Assembly: GCF_020686965.1 (NCBI RefSeq)
Contig: NZ_JAJEPS010000006.1
Coordinates: 1-64,000 of the forward strand
Origin: Hominiventricola filiformis
GTDB lineage: Bacteria; Bacillota; Clostridia; Lachnospirales; Lachnospiraceae
Reading direction: 5' to 3'
DNA: 64,000 bases
The translations under genes were made by a program, and so were the position numbers. Under the pieces are notes generated by a model. It did not search any database. It saw nothing but the letters and a program-made list of their open reading frames with translations, and was not told the DNA's origin. Position 1 is the stretch's first letter. Every line of letters begins with the position of its first letter. Positions 52,977 to 61,634 of the stretch are shown here, one piece after another.

Positions 52977-53738
52977 TTAGTCATTTCTCCAGTGGATCAG
53001 TCGTTTTTCCAGAATCGCTACCAGTTCGGTGAAGAACATGGCTACCACGGAGAGCAGGAGAATCGGTGCAAATACACCGGCTCCGTCAAGCTGCGTCATC
53101 ATTCGTCTGCTGAAATATCCAAGTCCGCTCTGTGCGCCCAACCATTCGCCAATGGCAGCTCCGATGATGGACATGGGAACAGCCATTTTGATGGCAGAAA
53201 AGAAGCAGGGAAGCACTGCCGGAATTTTCAGTTTAAAAAAGATCTGGCGTTTACTTGCGCCAAAGGTAAATAACAATTCTGCCATCTCTGTCTTTACCGA
53301 TTTAAATCCGTCAAATACCGTGATGGTAATAGGGAAAAAGGTAATCAATACCGTTACCAGCACTTTACTCCAGATACCATAACCAAACCAGAGCACAAAA
53401 AGCGGTGCCAATGCAGTGGTCGGAATCGTCTGGGAAGCAATAATTAACGGATATAATGCTTTTTCCGCAATCTCACTGATATCCATAAGAACGGCAAGTC
53501 CCAGTCCCAGAACAATAGAAATGGAAAGTCCGATGGCAACTACCGACATGGTAGCCGGAAGATGCGCTGTAAATAACGGACCTCGCAGTTCCCAGAGACG
53601 GACTAAAATCTGCGTCGGGGACGGCAGAATATAGGCCGCATCAATTCCCATAGCAGCAGCCTGCCAGAACATCAGTAATACTGCCAGGAGAATCAGGGCC
53701 GGAAGATTTGCATTCCCGCGTTTTTTCGTCTCATTCAT
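52977..53738 (-). CDS. thiX: Thiamin-precursor ABC transporter permease ThiX
   Basis: A 253-residue permease with six helices and the contact loop near residues 160-180 (F-T-F-G-A-S-K-R). It follows thiZ without a gap. It forms the membrane path for the pyrimidine delivered by ThiY and powered by ThiZ. Confidence 0.9.
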   Translation of the reverse strand: MNETKKRGNANLPALILLAVLLMFWQAAAMGIDAAYILPSPTQILVRLWELRGPLFTAHLPATMSVVAIGLSISIVLGLGLAVLMDISEIAEKALYPLIIASQTIPTTALAPLFVLWFGYGIWSKVLVTVLITFFPITITVFDGFKSVKTEMAELLFTFGASKRQIFFKLKIPAVLPCFFSAIKMAVPMSIIGAAIGEWLGAQSGLGYFSRRMMTQLDGAGVFAPILLLSVVAMFFTELVAILEKRLIHWRND

Positions 53739-54488
53739 CTACGGATTCCTCCTGAGCATTTCAATTAAATTCTCTTTTAACTCCACGATTTCAGGACGGG
53801 TCAGTTCTTCCCTTGTTCGCGGATATTCTGCCGGAACTTCAATGGATTTTAAGTGAGTGATGGGAGTTTCTTCCACCACCAGAATTCGGCTGGATAAAAA
53901 GACTGCCTCCTCCACATCATGGGTAATAAAAAGAACAGTCTTCTGCTCGCGTTCCCATTGTTCCAAAAGCCATTCCCGCATGGAAAGGCGTGTCAGATAA
54001 TCAAGGGCAGAGAAAGGTTCATCCAGAAGCAAAAGATCTGATCCGGTGAGCACAGTTCTGGCAAATGCTGCACGCTGCCGCATACCGCCGGAAAGCTCCC
54101 GTGGAGACTTCTTTCCCCAATCTTTTAAACCGACAGATTCCAATGCCTGCTCTGCCCGCTCTTCCATCTCTGCTTTGGAAATGCTCCCCTGAATTTCCAT
54201 GGGAAGCATAACATTTTCTTTTACTGTCCGCCATGGGAACAGCATGTCCTGCTGCGGCATATAACCACAGTAGTTTTTAAGACCATTGATATTCTGTCCA
54301 TTTACCAGAATATTTCCTTCTGCAGGAGGGAGAAGCTTATTGACCAGCCGAAAAATCGTACTTTTTCCGCAACCGGAAGGACCGATTACGGACACGAATT
54401 CTCCATCCTGGACAGTAAAGGACAGATGGTCAATGATGGAAAAATCTTCACAGTCATACTGAAATCTTACGTTATCAAATGTAAGCAT
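53739..54488 (-). CDS. thiZ: Thiamin-precursor ABC transporter ATPase ThiZ
   Basis: A 249-residue ATPase with Walker A G-P-S-G-C-G-K-S (about residues 37-44), signature L-S-G-G-M-R-Q-R and Walker B L-L-L-D-E-P. It resembles the nitrate/taurine-type ATPase branch used by ThiXYZ. It starts three bases after tenA. Confidence 0.9.
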   Translation of the reverse strand: MLTFDNVRFQYDCEDFSIIDHLSFTVQDGEFVSVIGPSGCGKSTIFRLVNKLLPPAEGNILVNGQNINGLKNYCGYMPQQDMLFPWRTVKENVMLPMEIQGSISKAEMEERAEQALESVGLKDWGKKSPRELSGGMRQRAAFARTVLTGSDLLLLDEPFSALDYLTRLSMREWLLEQWEREQKTVLFITHDVEEAVFLSSRILVVEETPITHLKSIEVPAEYPRTREELTRPEIVELKENLIEMLRRNP

Positions 54489-54491
54489 ACA

Positions 54492-55154
54492 CTATTTCCT
54501 CATTTCCCATGCCATGTCCCAGAACGCTTTTTCATAGCGGGAGCATGCGGTGAAGATTTCGGAAAGATGTGCAAGCTGTGCTTCATTGTAGTCTGCTGCC
54601 AGACGATCAACTAAAACCACAAGGGATTCATTTTCCTCATGATAGCTGTCTGACACATAACCGGATACCCATTCTCCATAAAACGGATGTTTGTCTGCTT
54701 CCGGGTGCTCAGCTACAATCTGGCGGGCAATTGCCTCATAACTCAATGCGCAGGAAAGAATGGAAGCTGCTACTTCTGCCTGACCTTCTTCATAAGCTAC
54801 ACGGAGCATATAGGAGGTATAAGACAGATTATCAAGGGCCTGCTTCGTATGTTCTGCCTCTTCCGGCGTGATGCCAAGGCGTGCCATGTAGCTTCTGTGA
54901 ATATCCATCTCTCCATCTAAAATAGCATGGGTGGAATTTGCAAAGCGTTTCATAAACTCCATGTCCTTCGCCTTTGCAACGCCAATAGCAAATACTTTCG
55001 TATAATCAAGAAGATAGAGATAGTCCTGTATCATATAATATTTGAATTTTTCTTTATCCAGAGTTCCGTCGGCAATCCCCTGTACAAACGGGTGCTGATG
55101 GTATTCTGCCCAGATAGATTCTGTGTCTTTTAAAAGACGTTCTGTAACGGTCAT
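54492..55154 (-). CDS. tenA: Aminopyrimidine aminohydrolase TenA (thiaminase II)
   Basis: A 220-residue all-helical protein with the nucleophile Cys in I-L-S-C-A-L-S-Y-E (about residue 134) and the late Glu in Y-E-K-A-F-W-D-M. TenA hydrolyses aminomethyl-aminopyrimidine to HMP, salvaging degraded thiamin. It overlaps the thiD stop by four bases. Together with ThiXYZ and ThiD this gives uptake, conversion and phosphorylation of the pyrimidine. Confidence 0.94.
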   Translation of the reverse strand: MTVTERLLKDTESIWAEYHQHPFVQGIADGTLDKEKFKYYMIQDYLYLLDYTKVFAIGVAKAKDMEFMKRFANSTHAILDGEMDIHRSYMARLGITPEEAEHTKQALDNLSYTSYMLRVAYEEGQAEVAASILSCALSYEAIARQIVAEHPEADKHPFYGEWVSGYVSDSYHEENESLVVLVDRLAADYNEAQLAHLSEIFTACSRYEKAFWDMAWEMRK

Positions 55155-55960
55155 GCCTTTTCCTCCGCAAATCCTTTTCCACGAAAATCAAATCCGTGAT
55201 CCATGGGGCCGGAACCCTGTCCAAGATCAAGCATGGCTGCCAGAGCGCCGGAGATATAAGCTTTTGCGCGCTCCACTGCGGTGTCCAGATCATAGCCTTT
55301 TGCCAGATTGGAGGCAATAGCGCTGGACAGCGTACATCCGGTACCATGGGTATTCGGGTTGTCGATCCGTTTACCATTGAACCATTTATAATCGCCGTTC
55401 CGGTACAGAAGGTCGTTGGCATCATTTAACTGATGTCCACCCTTGCAGAGTACGGCACAGTGATAGGTCTCACTGATATATTTTGCTGCTGCAATCATGT
55501 CATCCGCGGTCTTTACTTCCATTCCGGAGAGAACTTCCGTCTCCGGAATATTCGGAGTCAAAACCGTCGCCATGGGCAGTAAAAGCTCTTTTAATGCGCC
55601 AATGGCGTCCTCGCTGATGAGTCTTGATCCGCTGGTTGCCACCATAACCGGGTCCACTACGATTTTTTCTGCTTCATACTGTTTCAGTTTCTTTGCGATG
55701 GACTCGATCAGTCCCACAGAAGAAACCATTCCGATCTTCACTGCGTCCGGACGAATATCCGTAAATACGCTATCAATCTGCTGTTCCAGGAATTCCGGGG
55801 TTACCTCGAAAATCCCCTGGACGCCGGTGGTGTTCTGTGCTGTCAGAGCCGTAATTGCAGTCATGGCATATACCCCATTTGCAATCATGGTCTTTAAGTC
55901 AGCCTGGATACCGGCGCCTCCGCTGGAATCACTTCCGGCGATTGTTAATGCTGTCTTCAT
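55151..55960 (-). CDS. thiD: HMP / HMP-phosphate kinase ThiD
   Basis: A 269-residue ribokinase-fold enzyme with G-S-D-S-S-G-G-A-G-I-Q-A-D (about residues 8-20) and the catalytic G-T-G-C-T-L-S-S near 210. It phosphorylates HMP twice for thiamin synthesis. AAAGGAG precedes ATG 55960. It is the first gene after the TPP riboswitch. Confidence 0.95.
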   Translation of the reverse strand: MKTALTIAGSDSSGGAGIQADLKTMIANGVYAMTAITALTAQNTTGVQGIFEVTPEFLEQQIDSVFTDIRPDAVKIGMVSSVGLIESIAKKLKQYEAEKIVVDPVMVATSGSRLISEDAIGALKELLLPMATVLTPNIPETEVLSGMEVKTADDMIAAAKYISETYHCAVLCKGGHQLNDANDLLYRNGDYKWFNGKRIDNPNTHGTGCTLSSAIASNLAKGYDLDTAVERAKAYISGALAAMLDLGQGSGPMDHGFDFRGKGFAEEKA

Positions 55961-56039
55961 AAAAATTCTCCTTTCAGGCATCAATAACTTTTGTTAGGCG
56001 ATGCAAGGTGGTGCCCCCAATGTACCGCCGCAGGTAAAT

Positions 56040-56074
56040 AAAAAAAGTGGAAATACCAACGTACTTCCACTTTT
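56040..56074 (-). terminator. Riboswitch expression-platform terminator
   Basis: On the minus strand AAAAGTGGAA pairs with TTCCACTTTT and a further T run follows. The 12-base loop contains GTACGTTGG, which is complementary to CCAACGTA of the aptamer's 3' part, giving a ready antiterminator. Ligand binding should free the terminator and stop the thi operon. Confidence 0.88.
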
Positions 56075-56088
56075 CTATCTTTTCACAG

Positions 56089-56182
56089 TTACTTCCTACG
56101 TTGGCATGATCCAAATCAGGTATACGGGTCCTGACGGTATCAGTCAGATCTCAGCCCACTTCCGCAGGCTCCCCGGTACTTA
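56089..56182 (-). ncRNA. TPP riboswitch (THI element)
   Basis: Read on the minus strand, the conserved aptamer segments appear in order: GGGGAGCC, GGGCTGAGA, ACCCGTATACCTGAT, GGATCATGCCAACGTAGG. This is the standard thiamin pyrophosphate aptamer. It lies about 130 bases ahead of thiD with a terminator in between and should shut down thiD-tenA-thiZXY when thiamin pyrophosphate is plentiful. Confidence 0.96.
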
Positions 56183-56256
56183 TTTTCTATTCACTTTGCT
56201 TTCTTACTATACGACAATGAAGTGAGGATGTCAAGTTTTCTTCTTATACAGTCACA

Positions 56257-56925
56257 TTAATATATATATGAAAGCTTTTGGCTTTCCAGATACAGAAGCA
56301 TCCAGTAAGGATTGATGGCCAGCTCGCCACTTTCCGCAGCCGGAAGATAGATCCCCAGATGAAGATGCACCGGGAATTGCCCCGTCGTCCCTTCCGGTCC
56401 ATATCCAGTGTCACCCATATATCCCAGCACATCTCCTGCCTTCACCGGATCTCCCCTTTTCCAACCTTTGATATACGAATGAAAATGTGCATAGTAATAA
56501 TAATTGCCACTTATAGATCGGATTCCAATCCGCCAGCCTCCCTTTTCCAGCCATCCCACCTGTTCAATGGTTCCATCTGTCATGCTCACAATGGGAAAAT
56601 AGCCGCTTTTATCAGGGTCGGCCATCAGGTCAATTCCTTCGTGTTTTCGTTTGCCGCCGTAGTTTCGTTCCGCCTGCCAGGTATTTTGGAAGGAGACAGA
56701 TACATTTGGGGACAAGGCAGAATCCGGTACCGGAAAATAGATAAGCTCTTCCCAGACAGACTCGATCTGTCTCTGATATTGCTCCAGAAGGCTCTCTGTG
56801 GTCTTGGAAAGGTTTCCTGCCTGCCGGTCTATAAGATTTTCGATCCATTCTTTTTCAGACTGAATCAGGCAGCAGAGGAACAAAATGGCAATCAGATAGC
56901 AGGCATGTTGTCTGGAAATGCGCAT
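56257..56925 (-). CDS. M23-family metallopeptidase, membrane-anchored
   Basis: A 222-residue protein with an N-terminal helix (about residues 8-20), a coiled stretch, and a LytM/M23 domain with H-E-G-I-D-L (zinc His and Asp, near residue 95) and H-L-H-L-G (near 187). It should cut peptide cross-links in the wall, or serve as a SpoIIQ-type sporulation protein. It is divergent from the ylbJ-like gene with under 60 bases between starts. Confidence 0.9.
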   Translation of the reverse strand: MRISRQHACYLIAILFLCCLIQSEKEWIENLIDRQAGNLSKTTESLLEQYQRQIESVWEELIYFPVPDSALSPNVSVSFQNTWQAERNYGGKRKHEGIDLMADPDKSGYFPIVSMTDGTIEQVGWLEKGGWRIGIRSISGNYYYYAHFHSYIKGWKRGDPVKAGDVLGYMGDTGYGPEGTTGQFPVHLHLGIYLPAAESGELAINPYWMLLYLESQKLSYIY

Positions 56926-56980
56926 AAATTACGGTCAACTCCATAAAATGTACAAAATCAGTTTATTATATGGGACGTAC

Positions 56981-57934
56981 GTGAAAAAAATACTGTCAGT
57001 GATTCTGCCTCTTGGCTTTTGTATTCTTCTGTTTACTCATCCGGTTCTGGCAGCAGAAGGCTGTACAGCAGGACTTACGCTCTGGTATCAGGCAGTTCTG
57101 CCCTCACTGCTTCCGTTTATGATTGTATCCGGCCTACTGATCCATACAGGCCTCTTTCACTTCCTGAACAGCTTCTATGCACCTTTGTTTCAACGACTGT
57201 TCCGGATCTCCGAGGAGGGCTGTTATGCTGTCCTGATGGGTTTTCTGTGTGGATTTCCAATGGGTGCCAAGACAACCGCTGATCTGGTACGACAAGGACA
57301 TCTTACACGGGAGGAAGGCACTTATCTTCTTGGATTTTGCAACAATGTAAGTCCGGCTTTTTTTATGAACTATATCTGTATGTATGCGCTTGGATATCAT
57401 CAGATTCCATGGAAAATTGTACTGCTATTCTATGCTCTTCCGGTTTGCTACGGGATACTGACAAGACCATTTTATCATTTTCCTTACGACCGGAATATAT
57501 GTACAAAAAAACAGGCCCCCATGCAGCGGCTTACATTTCCGATGCTGGATGCCTGTATTATGGACAGTTTCGCAACCATTACCCGGCTTGGCGGATATAT
57601 TATTCTGTTTTCGGTCTGTAGTCGGATGCTGCAGCTTATTTCTGCCTCATCTGCAGTGCGGCTGCCGCTGGAGTCCATTCTGGAAATCAGCTGTGGCATA
57701 CAGGCAGTCTGCAGTTTCTTTTCCGGAGCATTGTCCGTCCGTCTGGCAGCAGTCTGTTCCTGCGCTTCTTTTGGTGGATTATGTATTTTTGCGCAGACAA
57801 AAAGTGTCCTCTGTCATGCCGGAATCAGAATACGGTCATTTACTGTTGGTCGTCTGTTTCTGGCTCTTCTGTCGTTTCTTCTGTTTCTTCTTTTACAGAA
57901 GCTGTCTCCGGTGCCAGTTCCTGGCGGTTACTGA
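56981..57934 (+). CDS. ylbJ: YlbJ-like membrane protein with gate/nucleoside-recognition domains
   Basis: About 317 residues with eight or so helices and the sporulation-integral YlbJ pattern: L-P-S-L-L-P-F near residue 36, then G-F-L-C-G-F-P-M-G-A-K near 88. B. subtilis YlbJ is needed for heat-resistant spores. The start is uncertain: GTG 56981 (weak GGGA ahead), ATG 56948 or ATG 56918, the last overlapping the divergent peptidase gene. Its 3' end overlaps the convergent coiled-coil gene by 95 bases. Confidence 0.82.
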   Translation: MKKILSVILPLGFCILLFTHPVLAAEGCTAGLTLWYQAVLPSLLPFMIVSGLLIHTGLFHFLNSFYAPLFQRLFRISEEGCYAVLMGFLCGFPMGAKTTADLVRQGHLTREEGTYLLGFCNNVSPAFFMNYICMYALGYHQIPWKIVLLFYALPVCYGILTRPFYHFPYDRNICTKKQAPMQRLTFPMLDACIMDSFATITRLGGYIILFSVCSRMLQLISASSAVRLPLESILEISCGIQAVCSFFSGALSVRLAAVCSCASFGGLCIFAQTKSVLCHAGIRIRSFTVGRLFLALLSFLLFLLLQKLSPVPVPGGY

Positions 57935-58448
57935 TGATAGTGTCATAGAAATCCTGAAAATTTTTCATCATTGCGCTGTAACGGCTGTTGGAAGTCTCTA
58001 CTACTTCCTGCACCATGGTCTGCATGTTGGCGAGCATATCATCGGTATACTGGATAGCGCCACGACGGATCTCATTGGCATCTCTGGTTGCATTATCCAG
58101 AATATCCTGTGCCTGATTAGTAGCCATTTCAATGACCTGATTTGCCTGCTCATAAGCCTGCTGCATAATCTCATGCTCATTGACCAGCTCCTGATTCTGG
58201 ATATTTGCCTGAGCAATAATGGCTTCTGCTTTCTGCTGGGCATCTGCCAGAATTGCATCCTTATTTGCAAGGATTTTCTGATAACGCTTGATCTCCTCCG
58301 GCGTCTTCAGACGAAGTTCACGCAGAAGTTCTTCCATGCGCTCACGCTCCACCACAATCTTGTCTCCCGATGAAAATAAAGGTCCTTTGCATGTATCAAT
58401 ATAATCTTCAATCTCTTCAATAATCTGTTCAATACGGCTGCTGCTCAT
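57840..58448 (-). CDS. Coiled-coil protein, DivIVA / ATPase-subunit-like
   Basis: A 202-residue, Ala/Gln/Glu-rich protein that is mostly one long coiled coil (about residues 40-150), with an acidic tail. It resembles DivIVA-type or ATPase subunit E/H-type proteins that lie beside coaD and ylbJ in Lachnospiraceae (recalled context). It may help organise the cell envelope or division site. AAGGAG precedes the start. Its last 95 bases run opposite to the ylbJ end. Confidence 0.8.
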   Translation of the reverse strand: MSSSRIEQIIEEIEDYIDTCKGPLFSSGDKIVVERERMEELLRELRLKTPEEIKRYQKILANKDAILADAQQKAEAIIAQANIQNQELVNEHEIMQQAYEQANQVIEMATNQAQDILDNATRDANEIRRGAIQYTDDMLANMQTMVQEVVETSNSRYSAMMKNFQDFYDTIISNRQELAPETASVKEETEETTEEPETDDQQ

Positions 58449-58627
58449 TCTTTTATTCTCCTTTTGCTGCTTTCTTTCTATCCTGAATCAATTCTGAAAT
58501 TCTTTCGTATTATCTTACGATATTATACCCGAATAGAGGGATTTACGCAAGGTCTCTTTGAGGATTGAATCCCCGGAAACTTTCGGTTATAATGAACTAT
58601 ATGAAGAATACGAAGGAGGAGTGATCC

Positions 58628-59086
58628 ATGAGTACTCATACATCTGCAAAGGACAAGCAGTCAGAAACAAAATCTTCTGCCTGGACATTTCTGCTGGTAG
58701 GAAGCGGCGGGTTTCTGATAATCACACTGGCTATTATTGGAATTATCAAGCTGCCTCTGAATATGTTTGCACTGGCAGTTATGGAAGGAATGTTCCTGAT
58801 TTTCCTTGTTATTGCCGGGCTTTCTTTTAAGAAAGCCATGAAAATGCTGGAGGACATTTCACGGGAATCTACCCTGGAAGAAAAAATCAGTGTCTGGGCT
58901 AAAGAAAATCTGGCACCAGAATCCCTGACTGTGGATCTGGATGAGAATACTACCAGTGAAATGAAATATTTTATGGTGACAGAGTTAATGAGGGAACGTA
59001 TGATGCATGCATTTCCTGAACTGGATGATGCTTATGCAGAAGAACTGACGGAACGTTATTATAACGAACTGTTCCCTGAAGGTTAA
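58628..59086 (+). CDS. Conserved two-helix membrane protein of unknown function
   Basis: A 152-residue protein with a polar start, helices near residues 22-42 and 48-68, and a cytosolic acidic C-terminal domain of about 80 residues (L-T-E-R-Y-Y-N-E-L-F near the end). AAGGAGGAG precedes the ATG. I do not recognise the family. It lies five bases before the rsuA-like gene, so the two are probably co-transcribed. Confidence 0.78.
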   Translation: MSTHTSAKDKQSETKSSAWTFLLVGSGGFLIITLAIIGIIKLPLNMFALAVMEGMFLIFLVIAGLSFKKAMKMLEDISRESTLEEKISVWAKENLAPESLTVDLDENTTSEMKYFMVTELMRERMMHAFPELDDAYAEELTERYYNELFPEG

Positions 59087-59091
59087 TTTTT

Positions 59092-59676
59092 ATGAAACAC
59101 TATTATATGTTCAATAAGCCCTTCGGCTGTGTCACGGCCCACAGGGATGATCGTTTTCCAGTGGTAATGGATTATTTCCGTTCCCTGGAAAATGACCGTC
59201 TCTCCCCTGTGGGACGTCTTGACCGTGAGACCGAAGGTCTTCTTATGATTACCGATGACGGTATCTGGAATCAGAAGATGACGAATCCTGCTTTCCACGT
59301 ACCGAAAACTTATGAATTTGCCGCCCTCGGCACTCTGAATGAAGAGAATCTTCAAAGATTATCCGAAGGCGTCCTGCTCATCGGCTCTGACCGCCCCACT
59401 ACAGGCGCCTCTGTCACAGTCACCGGTACTTCCATCCTCTCTAAAGTCGTGCCTCATCTCCATCCGGATATGCAGGAAAAGTTAAAATATAACCTTCCCG
59501 ATCATCCTGTAGTATTCGGCACCATCACCATCTCCGAAGGCCGCAAACGCCAGATCCGCCGCATGCTGAAAGTCGTCGGCTGCTGTGTGATTCGTCTGAA
59601 ACGCATTTCTATGGGTTCTATTGTGCTGGATGAAAAACTGGCTCCCGGAGAATATAAAGAAATAGAATTGTCATAG
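59092..59676 (+). CDS. RsuA/RluB-family rRNA pseudouridine synthase lacking the S4 domain
   Basis: A 194-residue protein with the catalytic G-R-L-D-R-E-T-E-G-L-L (Asp near residue 43) and the later E-G-R-K-R-Q-I-R-R-M-L near 160. It converts a uridine in rRNA to pseudouridine. Typical RsuA proteins have an N-terminal S4 RNA-binding domain of about 60 residues, which is absent here. Its end overlaps the convergent hydrolase gene by six bases. Confidence 0.9.
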   Translation: MKHYYMFNKPFGCVTAHRDDRFPVVMDYFRSLENDRLSPVGRLDRETEGLLMITDDGIWNQKMTNPAFHVPKTYEFAALGTLNEENLQRLSEGVLLIGSDRPTTGASVTVTGTSILSKVVPHLHPDMQEKLKYNLPDHPVVFGTITISEGRKRQIRRMLKVVGCCVIRLKRISMGSIVLDEKLAPGEYKEIELS

Positions 59677-60855
59677 TAAAAATTCTTCTCCGTCTTTCAG
59701 AAGAACAACGGTACGGTCCGGGAAAAGTGTCTGAATCTTCTGTGGCGCATCCGTATGCATCGGAATCACAAAATCCGGGTCTGCCTTTTCAATGACATGG
59801 CGCAGATCCTCCGGCGAAGCATGTCCACTGGTGTGCAATGGCTCCCATGTATCGGTCAGCGCCAGAAAACCCGGAATGGAGCTGCCTGGTTTCGTACGGT
59901 AGCCATCCCATATCGAATATAAGATGATACTTTGTCCTGGATCAAATTGGCGGATGATGGATTTAAACTTTGAATTGGCACGGACAAACATCAAACCACC
60001 CAGCTCAGTGAAACGCGTTGGCGGATCCTGATGAAAATAAGTAAGCTTTGGCATCTCATAAAATCCAGAAAACTCATGCCAGTGTTCAGATACTGTTTTT
60101 ACAAGTTCAAACTGATACGCATCGCACAGACTGTATTTTCCACAGGGAACCGCTCTTGCACAGGCAATGATGCGATCCAGATTGGTGGTTGCACATAGCA
60201 CAAATACATACTTATACTGTTGCAAATATGCCTTTAAACGCGCTTGAAGATCCCATTCCGTAACGTTTTTACTATCCATGCGGGATATCGTCGTCCCCTC
60301 AGTAACAACGACGTCAACCTTTCCAACCCACCTGTCCAGAATTTTATCCATCGTTTTTCCCCTCACACCATGCAGACGGAAATCACCCGTGTACAAAATA
60401 CGTTTACCCTCTGTCTCTATGAGAAACAAATAACTGTCCACTGCAGAGTGATCAATGCAAAACGGTGTGATTTTCATATCACCAATCCAGAGTGGCTTTC
60501 CTGCGGAAAAAGTACGGATGGTTTCCATTCGCTTGCAGAGTACTTCATCTTTCTGATAGCTGTGCGCGCTGGACAGACGCATGATGTCTTTTGCCAATGC
60601 ACCGGTATAGATCTGTATTTCCGGACGTATACGAAGCATCTGACCCGTGTGGTCACCATGATAATGGGTAAAAAGCACTGCATCACAGTGTCCATTTGTG
60701 TCAGTCACACCGGGAATGTCCAACGGAGCGGACACAAAATCCGGTTCAAGAGACAGCACATCACCCATATCAATAATAATGCGTGTTTTTTCCGTGGCAA
60801 TCTCCGTAGCAATTCCGCCGATCTGGTGTGTACCTCGATGAATGCAGAGCTTCAT
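59671..60855 (-). CDS. MBL-fold metallohydrolase, RNase J-like core
   Basis: A 394-residue metallo-beta-lactamase-fold protein with T-H-Y-H-G-D-H-T-G near residue 63-71, C-I-D-H-S near 133 and T-G-D-F-R near 156. The later H-T-S-G-H motif near 340 is the beta-CASP-type signature found in RNase J and related nucleases. It is shorter than RNase J and lacks its C-terminal domain, so a small RNA or DNA nuclease role is possible but unproven. Confidence 0.85.
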   Translation of the reverse strand: MKLCIHRGTHQIGGIATEIATEKTRIIIDMGDVLSLEPDFVSAPLDIPGVTDTNGHCDAVLFTHYHGDHTGQMLRIRPEIQIYTGALAKDIMRLSSAHSYQKDEVLCKRMETIRTFSAGKPLWIGDMKITPFCIDHSAVDSYLFLIETEGKRILYTGDFRLHGVRGKTMDKILDRWVGKVDVVVTEGTTISRMDSKNVTEWDLQARLKAYLQQYKYVFVLCATTNLDRIIACARAVPCGKYSLCDAYQFELVKTVSEHWHEFSGFYEMPKLTYFHQDPPTRFTELGGLMFVRANSKFKSIIRQFDPGQSIILYSIWDGYRTKPGSSIPGFLALTDTWEPLHTSGHASPEDLRHVIEKADPDFVIPMHTDAPQKIQTLFPDRTVVLLKDGEEFLL

Positions 60856-60914
60856 TTCTACACGCTCCTCTCATATGTTTCCGTATAGAAGAATCATCAT
60901 ATGATTTTAGAAAA

Positions 60915-61634
60915 TCAAAAAATTTCATAGTTTTCGGAAACTTCCCGAATAAAAAATGGCTCACTGTCCAAAAGTTCCATCAATGCTTTTAACTTCGGAC
61001 GTCTATCAATCTCCTTCCACTCTCGATATGGAAGGCTATCTTTAAATGTAAGCGGACTGGCCTTAACCGGTGTATCCAATGGAATATTTACTCCTTTCTT
61101 CTCATTAAAATCAGAAATCAGCTTCACCGTATCAATTATGCGCAAATAAGTGTAGCCTTCCAGCACACAACGAAGCATCGTTTCCTGATTACTCTTTATG
61201 CCAGGTTTTTTCAATTCCAATATATGCAATACCCTGCCATCGTACGCGAGCAGATCGATTTTTCCGGCAACATCGCTTTGCTTGTCTTTCAAAGGAATTT
61301 GATAATCCAAAATTGTTCCGATTTTTTCATATTTTCTGCCAGCCTTGCATAGCTTTATTGCTGTCAATTCTTCTGTGCGATTGGATGTTGGATCATACCT
61401 GCTTTCGTGTGTACCTGTACAATAGGAGTTCTTGCGCTGAATTTTAGGGATTCCTCTTTCAAATTCTTCAAAATGCTCCATCAAATAATCCGCAATTACC
61501 TCTGTATAGGGGATATTGGTATCTGAACAAATACCCTTATAGTTTACAAGTCCTTGCTTATAAAATAAGGCTGGATTTTTCATTGCTTCCTCGCATTTAT
61601 CAATAATCGTTTTCTCATTATATTGTATGCCCAT
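60915..61634 (-). CDS. Predicted PD-(D/E)XK-type nuclease linked to a UvrD-like helicase
   Basis: A 239-residue protein of no named family that I recognise. Its middle has G-K-I-D-L-L-A-Y-D-G and, 10 residues on, L-E-L-K-K-P-G, which is the D...ExK core of a restriction-type nuclease. It is translated from an AGGAGG site inside the end of the helicase gene, overlapping it by 17 bases, so the two proteins probably act together. Function, defence or repair, is inferred only from this pairing. Confidence 0.75.
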   Translation of the reverse strand: MGIQYNEKTIIDKCEEAMKNPALFYKQGLVNYKGICSDTNIPYTEVIADYLMEHFEEFERGIPKIQRKNSYCTGTHESRYDPTSNRTEELTAIKLCKAGRKYEKIGTILDYQIPLKDKQSDVAGKIDLLAYDGRVLHILELKKPGIKSNQETMLRCVLEGYTYLRIIDTVKLISDFNEKKGVNIPLDTPVKASPLTFKDSLPYREWKEIDRRPKLKALMELLDSEPFFIREVSENYEIF

